Part shown: positions 1 through 20,200 of the stretch, one piece after another | How the letters are laid out: each line of letters starts with the position of its first letter | Position numbering within the stretch: position 1 is the first letter of the stretch | Assembly (NCBI RefSeq): GCF_030848805.1 | Contig: NC_092365.1 | Coordinates: 7,254,001 to 7,318,000 of the forward strand | Source: Temnothorax longispinosus | Taxonomy: Eukaryota; Arthropoda; Insecta; Hymenoptera; Formicidae | Length of the DNA stretch: 64,000 nucleotides | Direction of reading: 5' to 3' | Notes under the pieces: model-generated | What the model was told of the DNA's origin: nothing | Databases searched by the model: none | Seen by the model: only the letters and a program-made list of their open reading frames with translations | Made by a program: the position numbers and the translations under genes

Positions 1-849
1 AACGTACCCCGGTCTACCCTAAATATATATGATTATATGTGATTATATATGAAATTTGGTGCTTTATATAAAATTATATATGGGCATATATAATTCCAAA
101 TATATCTAGATATGAACAATAGATCATACTATATGCACTCATGTATGGATACATATAAAATTCATATGGAAGTATATATAACCCTATATGATTATATATA
201 TTTATACAGGCAATTAAAATAATAAAATTTACATAACATAATTTTTAATAAAACGTGAACTGTATAAATATAAATATAATTATCAAATTACGATCTTGTA
301 GTGAAATTTAGAGGAAGATTTTTTGAAAAACGTTATTTAAAAGTAAATTGTCTGATTTAGACAGTTACATTATAATATTTTTTCATACAGAATGAAGAGG
401 AAAAATATTAATAAGAAATTGGTCCAATCGTTATCAAGATGAGGTGGTCTCACGCTTGTGTGTCGGCACGTATACTTTACGCAAGATACTATTGTGATTG
501 CGTTCAGTATTGGCACTTATTGCCAGTACTGAAAATCTGCAGTGCACGTGTCGTTTTTCATTATTAGCAGTGAATGCAGAACCCAGCCCTCTCTTAAAAC
601 ATGAAAATTTAAACATTCCTGATATCTTCTGTTTTTATTATATAAATAATAAATATATATTTTTTAAGCAATTTTTTCATTTCAGTATTTTGTTTCAACT
701 CATGAAAAAAATTAATTATATATTTAAAACACTCATTCAATCATTTATTAAATTTTACTGAGATTGTAAAAGAACATTCAATTACATAATACAATAGGTA
801 TATGTATAATTACAATATAAGTATAGTTTACGGACGCACGCACACGTAC

Positions 850-902
<53 letters not shown>

Positions 903-1288
903 TACAAGAACTTTAAAATATTAACAATAAATGCTGAAAATATAATACAATGTCTATTATAGCTTTGCATTATATAGACAACTAAACTTATTTTTAATAA
1001 GAATTCATATGTAAAGTATAATCTATTAGATATATTACATGAAAGTAATTGTATATTAGTTGTATATACACAATAGAGAAGCCTAATGTTACATCATATT
1101 ATATATTAAAATTAATTGATATACTTAGAACATTTTAATATCTATCTTTTATAAACATAAAGTAGAGTACAATCAGTGTTATGTATTACAAAATTAGCAA
1201 ATTAAGCATAAAAAACCAAAACATATAAATAATATATATTCGTATAACAAATTGTAATATGGAGAAAAAGAAAAATAATTGCTTTTTT
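1..1288. other. AT-rich DNA downstream of the SFT2 gene, no gene seen
   Basis: This stretch lies 3' of the minus-strand SFT2 stop codon and probably includes its 3' UTR. It is very AT-rich. The short open frames in it have no recognisable domain. Around 430-600 there is a less AT-rich patch containing a short motif (TACTGAAAATC followed by a CAGTG/AAGTG-like string) that also occurs near 13970 and 14240, so it may be a repeat fragment. A TG microsatellite is listed separately. Confidence 0.5.
853..902. repeat. (TG)n microsatellite
   Basis: An almost pure run of TG dinucleotides about 50 bp long, ending in a TATG interruption. The open frames across it are artefacts of the repeat. Confidence 0.95.
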
Positions 1289-8510
<7,222 letters not shown>

Positions 8511-8511
8511 T

Positions 8512-9022
8512 TTTTAAATAAAAAACGAGTAAACTTTTCAGAGAAACTGAATATTAAATTTATTAATTCATTCAATATGTGAGGTTATCAAGCTCAACGA
8601 TATATTTTACTCCTTCTATCACACATTCATGTTTTAGATCATGCGTATTTCTAAATGCTTAACTTATCGGGAAATCTTTACACGTTAAATTAATAAAAAC
8701 ACATCTGCCATCATATTTATTTACACGTCTTTCAAGCATATACGTATGTTGTGTCGTTGTGTGTGCTAAATGCTATGGCTAATATACATATGCTCTTGAT
8801 TCTATCAACGAACTTGAGACTTGAGACTGCTTGAGATCTGTTCTTTATAGCTGCACTAATTGCACTTTCTGTACTTAAAGGCCCATATTCATAGTTGGAA
8901 TTTATTTTGAAGACCAATTTAAGTTCAGTTTTAAGTTGTCTAGATTCATAATTAATAAATGTGGATAAATAAGACAAAACTTGAGTAAAATCTCAAGACA
9001 TAACTTGTCGAAGATGAACTTA
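8512..9022. other. Region upstream of the SFT2 start codon
   Basis: The 5' flank of the SFT2 coding region should hold its promoter and 5' UTR on the minus strand. No core promoter element stands out, and the open frame at 8732-8977 has no recognisable domain. Confidence 0.4.
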
Positions 9023-9023
9023 T

Positions 9024-9151
9024 AGGCCTGTTCGTGTTAGCTGAACTTCTTGTACGATTCATCTTTCCTCTTTTTCTTTTTACGTTGAAAAGAAAAAGAG
9101 AAAAGATGAACTGTGCAAGGACAGTGCAAGTTTAGCTAAAACAAACAGGCT
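9024..9151. mobile_element. Small MITE, copy 1 (ends AGGCCTGTTC)
   Basis: A 128-bp inverted-repeat element whose ends read AGGCCTGTTCG...TTAGCTGAACTT and its complement. A closely related copy is at 35990-36104. Both have a central hairpin rich in TTTTTCTTTT/AAAAGAAAAA. Confidence 0.85.
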
Positions 9152-9482
9152 TTATTTCAAAACATACTAATATATATGTTTCATAGACGTATCTTAATTA
9201 TTCGACATAAGCATGAACAACAGATAATAAATATTCACTTTCCAATCTTATTTTTAAACTGTCGAAAGCGTCCTAAAAATTGTGCAAATCGTTATATATG
9301 ATGAACAGAATAACATCTCGCAGATTAAATAAATCTCTGCGTACTTGCCTCATTCTGCTGTCATCTATTTAAGTTGTCTAATATTTGTATAATTAGATTT
9401 GTGTTTTTAAATGACATTACGGTTTTTGCATTTATAATTAAATTTGCATTGGATGAAATATTATATAGAATCGGTGCAAATG

Positions 9483-10483
9483 CCCAAGCAAACAATTTTT
9501 TTAAACGTTTTTAAAAACATTTTTAGTAATAAAAAAAATATTTAAAAAACGTTTAAATTAATTTTCTTATTAAAAAATTTTTATTTTAACATTGTAATAA
9601 TAAGTTTTTTTAACATTAAAAAAATTTGTTTTTAATATTAAATAAACGTTTGTTGACATTAAAAAATGTTTTTTTTTTACGTTAGATAAATGTTTCATTA
9701 ACATTAAACATTTTTTTAATGTTTAAGAATGTTTATTTTAACAACTTTTTCGACAAAGAAACGTTTAAAAAACGTTCTTTTTCTTTATCTAGGAAAAGAA
9801 AAAAAATCGTTTTTCCTGTTTTTTTCTTTATATATTGGGTGTGCGTACAACCGCGTGCCTGATAAAACTGCTCTCTCAAGCCCGTCATCCCTATCCGAGT
9901 ATAGTACTGTGCCCACGTTGCTTGACTTTGATGATTGAATGGACAAGTGACAATCCTCTGACTCTGACGCTTCCTTCTTATACCTGTATTTGTCTACAAC
10001 ATATCTTTAAAGTGTTAAAAAATCTTGAGTCTCGAATGAGAGAGTCAAATCTTGAAGTGTTAAAAGAACGTCAACAGAAAAATGACGAAACATCTCTTAC
10101 AATTAAATAAATGTTAAATAAATATTAAATAAATGTTAAATAAAATAAATAAATGTTAAATAAATATTAAATAAATATTTTTTTTATATTATTATTGCAA
10201 ATAAATAATTAATGTAAAATAAATATTAAATTAATGTCGAATAAATGTAAAATAAATGTTTTTTAAAATTATTATTGCAAATGAATTATTAATGTAAAAG
10301 AAATATTAAATAAACGTTAAATAAATATTTTCTCTAAATCATTATTTCAAATAAATAATCAATGTAAAGTAAATATTTAATAAACATTAAATAAATATTA
10401 TTTTTACAATGAATTGTACAATGTATAATTAATAAAAAATAAATATTTAAAAAACGTTTAAAAAACATTGTCTGCTGCTTGGG
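9483..10483. mobile_element. CCCA...TGGG element A, 2-bp duplication TG
   Basis: The left end is CCCAAGCAAACAAT and the right end ATTGTCTGCTGCTTGGG. It is flanked by TG at 9481-9482 and 10484-10485. The outer parts iterate AAACGTTTAAAAA-like words and then AAATGTTAAATAAATATT-like words. A non-repetitive core at about 9830-10100 carries an open frame with no recognisable domain. No transposase is present. It belongs with three other elements in the window that have the same end rule. Confidence 0.75.
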
Positions 10484-10485
10484 TG

Positions 10486-11072
10486 GAAGAAGATTTGACT
10501 ATGTAAATTATATATTTTTTATATAACAAATATGGATTTTATCTATCAATAATTAGTAATAATTTATTTGTGTAGTAATCCTAATGCTACATCTTTATTA
10601 TTTATCTTACTATTTTAAAAAATATGAAGAGATATTAATTTTACTCAAAAATTTCAGAAAAATAATTTTGGTTTTATTCATGAAATTGACGGACCAAAAA
10701 TTGTTGGCAGGACACAACACAATAGATTATTAAATTCCTGTTTAACAATAATAATTATAGTAAATACCATGTACTATTAAATAGTGGTGTGGAATGCATG
10801 CAGAGATAAAAATAAGAATTGAACAGCGTTTCGATCGAGTAGCCTAACTGACTCAGGTAGCATATCTACGTCAAAATAACGTAAAAACCGTGAGGTGATG
10901 ACTGGTCCAACGTTAGTTTACCAATAATACGTCATTTAAAATGTCTTTTTTGTGACGTTTTAATGACGTTGTACAAAATCATAATATCGTGATTTTAAAG
11001 TCATTTTTATAAATAAATTTTTTGTAATATAACTAAAAATATGAAAATATGGTTACAGAATATTACAAACTA
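10486..11072. other. Intergenic, no gene seen
   Basis: AT-rich sequence with scattered TGACGT/ACGTCA words near 10875-10970, similar to words near 12785-12830. No coding signal. Confidence 0.4.
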
Positions 11073-12123
11073 AGGCTAGTTATATTAGACATTGAAACTT
11101 CTAATTAATCTTCCTAAGTTGCAACCACCATGAATCGCTTTGATTTAAGGTTCTATAAATGGGATTTATTTTGCTTCGCAAAATTAACGGGAAATAAAAA
11201 GTTATTAACAATATTATCAACAAAAAACACGATTTTTTTTATTTTTTCTCAAATATCTCGAAAACTAAGCAAGATAGGGTAATTAACTATACGTACCTTT
11301 TTTGTAGAGCATAAAATTATCTACAATAATGATCTAAACAACATTGATCGTCAAGTCAATCGTTTAGCTTGCACGCGCCGTCAAACGCCGAGACTCGGAT
11401 TCCGAAAACCCTCGATTTTGTCGTTTTTTTATGTTGCACCAGTGATTTTTTTCCGTCATTTAAAATAAAATTAAAAATCCCCAAAAAATCACACGTCATC
11501 TGAGAACTACAAAGAATACTTTTCATGGTGCAATTGATTGTTTAGACTCTTTTTCTTTAGTTTGTAGCTATGTAAGCAAACAAATTTTGATTTTTTGGAT
11601 TAGTCTTAGGTTGTTTGCTTACATAGCTACAAACTAAAGAAAAAGGGTCTAAAAAATTGATTGTACCATGAAAAGTATTCTTTGTAGTGCTCAGATGATG
11701 TGATTTTTTGGAGCTTTTAAATTTTATTTTAAATGACGGAAAAAAATCAATGGTGCAACATAAAAAAACGACGAAATTGAGGGTTTTCGGGATCCGAGTC
11801 TTGGAATTTGACAGCGCGTGCAAGCTAAACGACTGACTTGACGATAAATGTTGTTTAGATCATTATTGTAGATAATGTTACGCTCTATAAAAAAGGTATG
11901 TAGTTACCTTATTTTGCTTAATTTTTGAGATATTTGAGAAAAAATATAAAAAATCGCATTTTTTGTCGATAATATTGTTAATAACTTTTTATTCCCCGTT
12001 AATTTTGCAAAACAAAATAAATCCCACTTGTAGCATCTCAAATCAAAGCGATTCATGGTAGTTGAAACCTGGGAAGATTGATTGGAAAGTTAACCCCCTA
12101 AATTAGTCTAATATGACTGGCCT
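11073..12123. repeat. 1.05-kb palindromic (foldback) element
   Basis: The arms (about 11073-11581 and 11609-12123) are reverse complements over roughly 510 bp with scattered mismatches, around a spacer of about 27 bp. The outer ends are AGGCTAGTTATATTAGAC and the complement of AGGCCAGTCATATTAGAC. It has no coding capacity. A target duplication is not clear, possibly only TA. It abuts the next MITE almost directly. Confidence 0.9.
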
Positions 12124-12131
12124 ATTTTTGT

Positions 12132-12237
12132 CCCAGTAAGCAAGAAACGTCAAGAAACATTTCAACTACATTGCATTAATGTTAAAACGTTGCTGTAATG
12201 TAGTTAAAATGTTTCTTGGTGTTTCTTGCTTACTGGG
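12132..12237. mobile_element. CCCA...TGGG element B, 106 bp, 2-bp duplication GT
   Basis: The ends are CCCAGTAAGCAAGAAAC and its exact complement. It is flanked by GT at 12130-12131 and 12238-12239. The interior iterates AAGAAAC/AAACATTT-like words. This is the smallest of the four members. Confidence 0.8.
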
Positions 12238-12425
12238 GTATTACAAAATCAACTTTTTATAAATATCTATATATATTAATTGTATTATATTATATTAATG
12301 TATTTACTGGTTATATGTAAGTGTTTGGTCATCCGATAGATGGGATCCAATGGGATCAGTTTCTCGTATTTAAAATAAGACCAACGATGGTATAAGAACG
12401 ATGATATATAAAGAACGGAATTTCA

Positions 12426-12595
12426 CAACTTATATCAATAGGCTGTTGCTTGGAGCTAAAAAACGACGCTCATTCGGAACTAATTCTTTAGTGGAATTTT
12501 ATTGATTCATACGATCATTCAACACTAAAATAAGTTAAAAAACGAAAATGCTATTATATTAAGTGCACTTCTGTGCATTTGTGAGATATTAACAA
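12426..12595. repeat. Left arm (outer part) of a long-range inverted repeat
   Basis: This sequence and 21692-21884 together match, in reverse complement, the single block 34108-34474. The arm was split here by insertion of the 9.1-kb CCCA element. It shares blocks such as GTGGAATTTTATTGATTCAT with the right arm. Confidence 0.85.
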
Positions 12596-12779
12596 CCCAC
12601 ACAGCACGTAATATTGCAGAAATATTGCAGTAATATTGCAATATTGTGGAAATATTACGTATTACAATGAAATATTTCAGAAATATTACTGATGTATTAC
12701 ACGTTTTTAAATAATATTGAAATATTACAGTAATATTGCTGCAATATATTGTTGAAATATAATACTTTAAGTAGCAAAA

Positions 12780-13805
12780 TAATGTCAAATGACATTTTAA
12801 TGACATCTTATTGACGTCATTAAGACGTTATTAAGGTATCACACAATCATACGTATTGCACAGATAATATATACCAGTTAAAGAATTTTGGACTAAAAGA
12901 AAGAAAAATCTAAATAAAAAAATGTGATGAAATCAAAAGAGACTGACTTGTACTTTTGGGGAATAAAAGTGATTAAGATAAATTTTATAAGTGGTGGTAT
13001 TTAATTTTATAACTTGTTATTTGTTTTGTAATAATAAAAGGTAATTATATATACAATTAATTTTTAATTAAGAGCCAGTAAGTAAATTGATAATAAAATA
13101 AATGGATAAAATTTAAAATTTATATTTCTTATATAATCAATATTAAACTTTTCAAATTACGAGTTTGTCACACGGATAAACAGAAGGTTTCTGAGTGCGT
13201 AAGTGGAAGGAAGAACGCTAGTGTGTGTGGCTATGCGCTTGGTCGCAGCACCGACCCCCACCATTCCCGGTCTTCTCTCGCTGTCTCTTGCATGGCTCCG
13301 TGAGACCACGCAATCACGTGTACGACACCGCACAGAAACAATCGTTTTAATTTCAGGTAATTTTTCTTTATTTAATAAATATTGTTCACACAAATATTTT
13401 TAAAAGTATTTTTGTATAATTATTACTAATATGTACATTGTACATATATATTTGGCGATTTGTCTTTAAATCCAAAAATAGAGATTACGTGGCATAATGG
13501 TCTGCAAAAACCACGTTAAATATCATAAAAATCATTTCAATGACCATCTTAAAATACATATATTTGCCTTTATAACCTTATTGAACGAGTCTCTAATGAA
13601 ATTATTTATTAACGGCTTCATACTTAAATCTTGATGCTAACTTAACCTCAAAATTTTTAACAGTTTAATCCAACTGGAGCCCTTAGTTGGAGATACGTGA
13701 TAGAAATATGCCGATCCCAAATCTCCTAAAAAGCAGTTTAATCATTAATTAAATGATTTAACCATAATTATTTAACCATTTACATGATTTTATAATAATT
13801 ATTGT
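12780..13805. other. Interior of element C, no gene seen
   Basis: AT-rich sequence apart from a more GC-rich patch at 13150-13400, which is open on both strands but matches no domain I know. It may be a captured fragment. Confidence 0.35.
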
Positions 13806-15400
13806 TCTTATGCTATATGTTACAGTATTGCTTTCCATCAGTGGATGTTCATGCAGTCCAGAGCAGCACCAAGTAGTTTGATAGAAGAGCAAAAGATTTA
13901 TTCATTAGATATATGTAAGTAAGAAAAAGTTAAATTTGATATAAACCATACTTTCCAATATTAATCGTCAATACTGAAAATCCAAAGTATACGTGTAATA
14001 TCAACTACAGATTTTCAGTATACATAGATTCATACTTAACCTACTTTTATGTTTAAAATATATAATTAGATGTAAATAATAATTACTGTTTTTGTATTAC
14101 GTTGCTTTCCATTAGTTCACGCAGAGCAGCACCAAGCAGTTTGATTTCTATCAAACTCTTCTGAGCAACAGCTTCATTTATTAGATACATAAGTAAGAAA
14201 AATTTAAACTTGGTATAAACTGCGTTCCCCAATATTTTAATATCCAGTACTGAAAATCTAAAGTGTATGTATAACATTAACCATAGATTTTCAGTATAGA
14301 CAGTGAATATCGGAACACGTACGTTATACTTAACCCCGTACTCTTATGTTTTAATATGTAATTATGTATGAAATAAACAGGGTGATTTTTATTTCGTGTG
14401 CCAATCATCTCCGCTATAATTATCTCAGAAAGTATTGATTCATTAGAAAAATGTTTCAGATAAAAGTTGGAGAGTTCAAGGAGGACCAATAGACAATTTT
14501 ATTAGATTTTGAGTCCGGGACCAGTGTTAAGCCTAATAGGATCCAAGTCAAATTATTTAAATAGAAACCCCCTTTTTATGGTATCATCTTTTTCTACTAA
14601 TTAATATGAACAACTTTTGTCTAAAACATTTTTTTATTTGCTTTATACTTTTTGAGATATTCAAGGAAAACTTGGTATTTTTTTCAATATTTATCTTACA
14701 ATAGATGTTTGTCAATAAATGTTCGTCGGAGTGAAAAGTGGTACAGGATTTTTTGACTTGATTTGGTTTCAAGAATATACTGTTGCAATAGTATTCTAAT
14801 TTCTTTAAATAACTGCTGTGTACACATGAAAGCTTCAAGAAAATGTATACACAAATATTTAAAGAAATTAGGGTATTATTGCAATAGCATATTCTTGAGA
14901 CCATATCAAGTCAAAAAGTCTTGTATCATTTTCCCCCCCGACAAGCATTTATCAAGATATAAGCTAAATATTAAAAAAATTACCAAATTTTTCTTGAATA
15001 TCTCAAAAAGTATAAGGCAAATAAAAATGTTTCAGACAAAAGTTGTTTATATTAATTAGTAGAAAAAGATAATGTAATAAAAAAGGGAGTTATTATTAAA
15101 AAAAATTGACTTGGACCCTACTGGGCTCAACATGGGTTCCAGATTCAAAATCTAATAAGATCATCCATTATTCCTCTATAAACCCTCCAACTTTTATCTG
15201 AAACATTTTTCCAATAAACCAATACTTTCTGAGATAATTAGTGAAGATAATTGGCATACAAAATAAAACTCACCTTGTATAATTAGATATAAATAATAAT
15301 TACAGTTTTTGTATTATGTTATAGTGTTACGTCATTCTTTATCAGTGGAAATTCATACAGTGCAGAGTAGCATGGAGCAGTTTTGAAGAAGAAAGAGATA
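13806..15400. repeat. 270-bp tandem repeat, interrupted by a foldback element
   Basis: Units start near 13806 and 14078, and a third begins near 15280. All three carry the words TTACNGTTTTTGTATTA, GCAGAGCAGCA and a track of TACTGAAAATC. The third unit has been pushed away by the palindromic insertion at 14379-15279. Confidence 0.7.
14379..15279. repeat. 0.9-kb palindromic (foldback) element
   Basis: The arms at about 14379-14815 and 14850-15279 are inverted copies sharing TAATTATCTCAGAAAGTATT near the ends and TTTAAAGAAATTAG or its complement near the centre. The open frames on both strands are mirror images of one another and so are artefacts of the palindrome. Confidence 0.85.
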
Positions 15401-16127
15401 GAAAAATAATATCAATATTATTTTCGTAATATTGTATGTAATACTATTATTAAAAATAACAATTTGATAAAATTTAATAATATTCATTAAAATGTTTTAA
15501 TTTTTAGCAACATTAAATAAATATTATCTAATATTACACAAATAATATTGCGTTTACAATATCAATATTATTTTAAAATTGTATGTAACAATACTATTAA
15601 AAATAATTTAATAAAATTTAATAAAAATTATTAAAATGGTTTTTTAATTCCTAGCAATATTATACAAATATCACGTAAATATTATAGTAATTTTACCGTA
15701 ATATTACTGATATATTGCAGTAATATTACCGCAATATTGAATTCCGGTTCCGGAACATAGAAGGTGACAGGTGTGAACATAGCGGAGATAAAGTGGTAGA
15801 AAAGTGCGATACAGAAAGGGTAGGAGAGAGCGGGAGTAGCGGGACAGCAAGGGATGGAGGTGTGAGACGGCGGAGGTGAAAGAGTTAAGTGGGGGCGAAA
15901 TCGGTTAAAAGGTGAAAAGTGAAGAAAGTGGCTGGAACGAAGTGACAGTTGAGGCATAGACGGTAAGTAATATAGAGGGGCGACAGTACGTAGGAAAGAG
16001 GCGCGAAAGTGGGCATAGACTAGCTCAGTCATAGAAGGGAAGCTCGGATATAGAAGGAATAGTAGGACGTGCACGCAGCCATAGGATACAAAACAAGAAA
16101 GAGGGATAGGCAAATCAAGAACAGCGG

Positions 16128-17189
16128 ATGGATAAAGAGAAGGAATTAGAATCAGAAAGTGTACAACAGGGAGATAAAGGAAAGAAGGGGGAAGGCAAAG
16201 GCGAGAAGAAAGCGAGAGGCAGACCAACGAAGGCGGAGGAGCTAGCCAAATTAAGAAGAGTGGACAGTACAGGATCGGTTAAGGAATTCTTTCAGAAGAG
16301 TGAGAAAAGGAAGAGGGAAGAAGAGGTGGAGGAAGCAGCGAATGCGGAAGAAGAAATTCTAAAAGAATTTAACGCACAAAGAAGGGTCAACAGATCACCG
16401 CCGCCCAAAATCAAAAAAGAAAAGCAGGGAAAAGAAAATATGGCGACGGAAGAATTACTGGAGAAGGTTAAAGAAATTTTGAAGAAAATGGAGGAACAAG
16501 AGGGAGAAAGAAAGAAAGATAAGGAGGAGCAAGAGAAAGAAAGAAAAAGAGATAAAGAGGAAATAAAAAACGAAATTAAAGGACTGAGGGAGGAATTGAG
16601 GAGAAGCGAGGAGATATAGGAAAATCAAAGAAAGACTCTAGAAGGAAGAATTAAGAATTTAGAGGAGAAGGCGGAGAAGATAGAAGTAAACATGTCAATG
16701 AGTGAGGGAGGGGAGATAATAAGGAAAATGAAAGAGATAGAAAGAAATATGGAGTTGGCAGAAAGAAGAAGGAGGAGAGTAAACATAATTGTAAGAGAAG
16801 AGAAAACAGGAAATGAAAAGGAAAGAAAAGAAAAAACCGAGAAGTTGATAGAAGAAATAAATAGTTCGAAAATGGCCATCGAGGAAGTACAAGAAATTGG
16901 ACATGGAGAATTTAAGATGAAGGTGCTGAGATGCAGAAATTGGGAAAACAAACGAGAGATAATGATGAGAAAGAAAGAGCTAGGAAAGAAGTATGGTTGT
17001 TTTCTGAATGACGACCTTACTAAAGAAGAAAGGCAGATACAGAAAGAGTTAAGAAAGATAGCAAGGGAAAAAAGGGAGGCAGGAAAATGGGTAACGGTAG
17101 GTTACCAAAAAATATGGGAGGATAATAAGGAATGGAGATGGAACGAAAGCAAAGAAGCGCTAGAAGAAAGGGATTATTTTCGCAGATAA
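16128..17189 (+). pseudogene. Non-LTR ORF1 protein (one in-frame stop)
   Basis: A single reading frame of 354 codons with one internal TAG at 16617-16619. The N-terminal third is highly basic (KGEKKARGRPTKAEELAKL). The middle is a long Glu/Lys/Arg coiled-coil segment, and the C-terminal part (REEKTGNEKERKEKTEKL ... KYGCFLNDDLTKEERQIQKE) resembles the RNA-binding C-terminal domain of L1-type ORF1 proteins. The expected role is as an RNA-binding chaperone of the retrotransposon particle. It ends 34 bp before ORF2. The stop makes this copy defective unless it is read through. Confidence 0.75.
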
Positions 17190-17223
17190 GAAAGAAAAGA
17201 AGAAGGATAAAGAAGGGTTAAGA

Positions 17224-20200
17224 ATGATGAACGAGAGAAGGAGGGAAGAGATACAAGAAGGAAGACAGGAAAGGTCTAAGGAGGTAGAAGAAAGTCAGAA
17301 CACACCAGAAGAAACCAGAATGGACGAAGAAAGTATAAAGGAGGTAAATGAGGAAAATATTAGAGGAAACGGTATAAGGGAAGTCGAGGGGCAAGAGAAA
17401 AGATATATAGGAGAAGAGGAAAGAAACGACGGGGAGAGTGAAGAGACGTGGAAAGTGGCCTTTTGGAACGTAGCTGGTTTATCAAACAAGGATAAGGACT
17501 TCTGGGAAGGGATAAAGGAATGGGATGTGATTGTGATGATGGAGACGTGGACTGATGAGAAAGGATGGGAGAAGGTGAAGGAGAAGCTACCGAGAGAATA
17601 TAGATGGAGAGTACAGATAGCAGCCAGGAGGAACAAGAAAGGCAGAGCGTGCGGAGGCATGTTGCTAGGAATAAGGAAAAGCATAGAAGAGATAAAGGAA
17701 AGAAGGGAGACGGAGGAAGAAGGAAAAATCGAAGGTAAGATAAGAATAGGAGAGGAAGTATGGAGAATAATAGGAATCTATGTAAACAACAATATAGACG
17801 AGAAACTAGAAGGTCTGAAGGGAAGGACGGAGGAGGGGGAAAGAGGAGTAAGGACCATAATAGGAGGTGACTTTAACGCGAGAACGGGAGAGGAAGGAGG
17901 ATGGGAAGAGGAAATCGAGAGAAGAGAGGAAAGAGGGAGGAAGTCGAAAGATAAGAAGATAAATAAAGAAGGCAGAAAGTTACTGGAGTTTATCGAGGAG
18001 AGAGGATGTATGATATTAAATGGAGGCACGAAGGGGGACGAGGAGGGAGAATATACTTACACAGGGGGAAGAGGTGAGACAGTCATAGATTACATAATAG
18101 GGGACGAGGAGGTTAGAGAAAAGGTAGAAAGACTGGAAGTAGGAGAAAGGATAGATTCGGACCATCACTTATTAATACTATGGGTGAGAGGAAGCTCGAA
18201 GAGAAGGCAAAGGAGGAGAGGAGCTGAAAAAATGAGAAGAAGAGGAATATGGAATGATGAAGGAAAGACGCAATTTAGGGAGAAGTTAGGCACGATTGGA
18301 GGAAAAAGAGACCTGCAAGAGGAAATAGAGGAAGGAACAAGGAAGATAAGAAGAGTGATTGAGGAGAACGAGGATAAGAATGAAAGAGAGACTATCAAGA
18401 ACAAAAGAGGGTGGTGGGACGAGGAATGTACGGAGAGCAAGAGGGAAGTGAGGAGAGAACTAAGGAAATGGAGAAAAGGGAAAGGAGAGGCAGAAAGATA
18501 CAGAGAAAGAAGGAAAGAATATAGGGAAATGTGTGATAGAAAGAAGAAAGAGGAGAAAGAAAGAATGATTAGAGAGATTGGAGAAGCGAAAACGGAGGGA
18601 AAGGTATGGGAGTTGATAGGCAGAGTAAGGAAGAGAAGAAGAAGGGTGAATGAAGAGATAAAATCGGAAGAGTGGAAGGAGTATTTCATGGATCTGATGG
18701 GTGGAGTGGAGAACAGAGTGGTAAAGGGAGAGGGAGACAGAAGTAGACAGGAGGAAGAAGAGATAGGATTAGAAGAGATAAGAAACGTAATAAAGAAACT
18801 AAAGACGGGAAAAGCAATAGGCAATGACGGAATACCTAACGAGGCATGGAAGTACGGAGAAGAAATGGTAAAATGGATATGGGAGGTATGCAAACGTGTC
18901 TGGAGAGGTGAAGGCTGGCCGGAACAATGGAAGGAAGGGGAGATAATCCCATTAGTTAAAAAAGGAGAAGGGAGAGAGGTGAAGGACTATAGAGGAATAA
19001 CCATCATGTCTTCGATGTACAAAATCTACACGGCGATACTGGCGGAAAGAATAAGAGAAGAAGTAGAAGCGAAGAAATTGATTCCCGATAATCAAACGGG
19101 ATTCAGGAAAGGAATGGGAACGATGGATCAAATATTCGCTTTGAACTACCTGGTGAACAAACAAATAGGAAAAGAGAAAGGAAAGATGACGGTGTTTTTT
19201 GTGGATCTGAAGGCTGCCTTTGACTCAGTGGACAAAAGAGTATTAATCAAGGCAATGAGAGAAAGAGGAGTGAGACAAGGATTGATAGACAGAGTAGATG
19301 AAGTACTGAGGGAAACAAAGAGCAGAGTAGGGAAAGGAGGAGAGAGTGGTGGTCAATTTTGGACGGCGAAAGGCCTGAAACAGGGATGCCCACTAAGCAC
19401 AATATTATTCAACCTATTAATCGCAGACATAGAGGAGTATATAAAAAAAGGCGGATGGGGAGGAGTGAAATTAAGAGGTGAGAAAATATACACGCTAATG
19501 TATGCAGATGATATTGCACTGCTGGCAGAGGAGGAGCAGGATATGAGATCAATGATAAGCAGGTTAGAAGGATATCTAGACAGAAAAGGGTTAACTCTGA
19601 GTATAGAGAAGTCAAAGATAATGAGATTCAGAAAGGGAGGAGGAAGGAAGAAGAAGTACGACTGAAGGTGGAAGGGAAAAAAATTAGAAGAGGTTAAAGA
19701 ATTCAAGTATTTAGGGTATACGATGAAGGAGAATGGAGGACAGGAGGCGCATATCAGAGAGAGAAGAAGGAAGGCAGCAAGAGTAATGAGGGAAGTGTAG
19801 GGGATAGGAAAGAGGATGTGGAAAAAGGACTGCAAAAGAAGGATCTGGCTATACGACACACTGATATGGACAGTGATGGGATACGGGGCAGAAGTATGGG
19901 GATGGAAGGAGAGGAGGGAGGTAGAAGGTATTCACGAGAGATATCTTAGATGGGTACTTGGAGTAAACTGGAGGACGCCGGGATATATGGTCAGAGACGA
20001 GCTAGAAAGAGAGAAGATGAGAAGTAGAGCAAGCAAGAGAGCATGGAAATTTGAAAGAAAATTGGAAGAAGGTAGAGGAGGAGAGATAGCGAGAAAGTGT
20101 CTGGAAGAAATGAAAGAGAGATGGAAGAGAGGAAAGGTAATAGGGAGATGGGAGCAGGAGAGAAAAGATTACTTGGAAGGGATCGGAGTAGAAATGGAAG

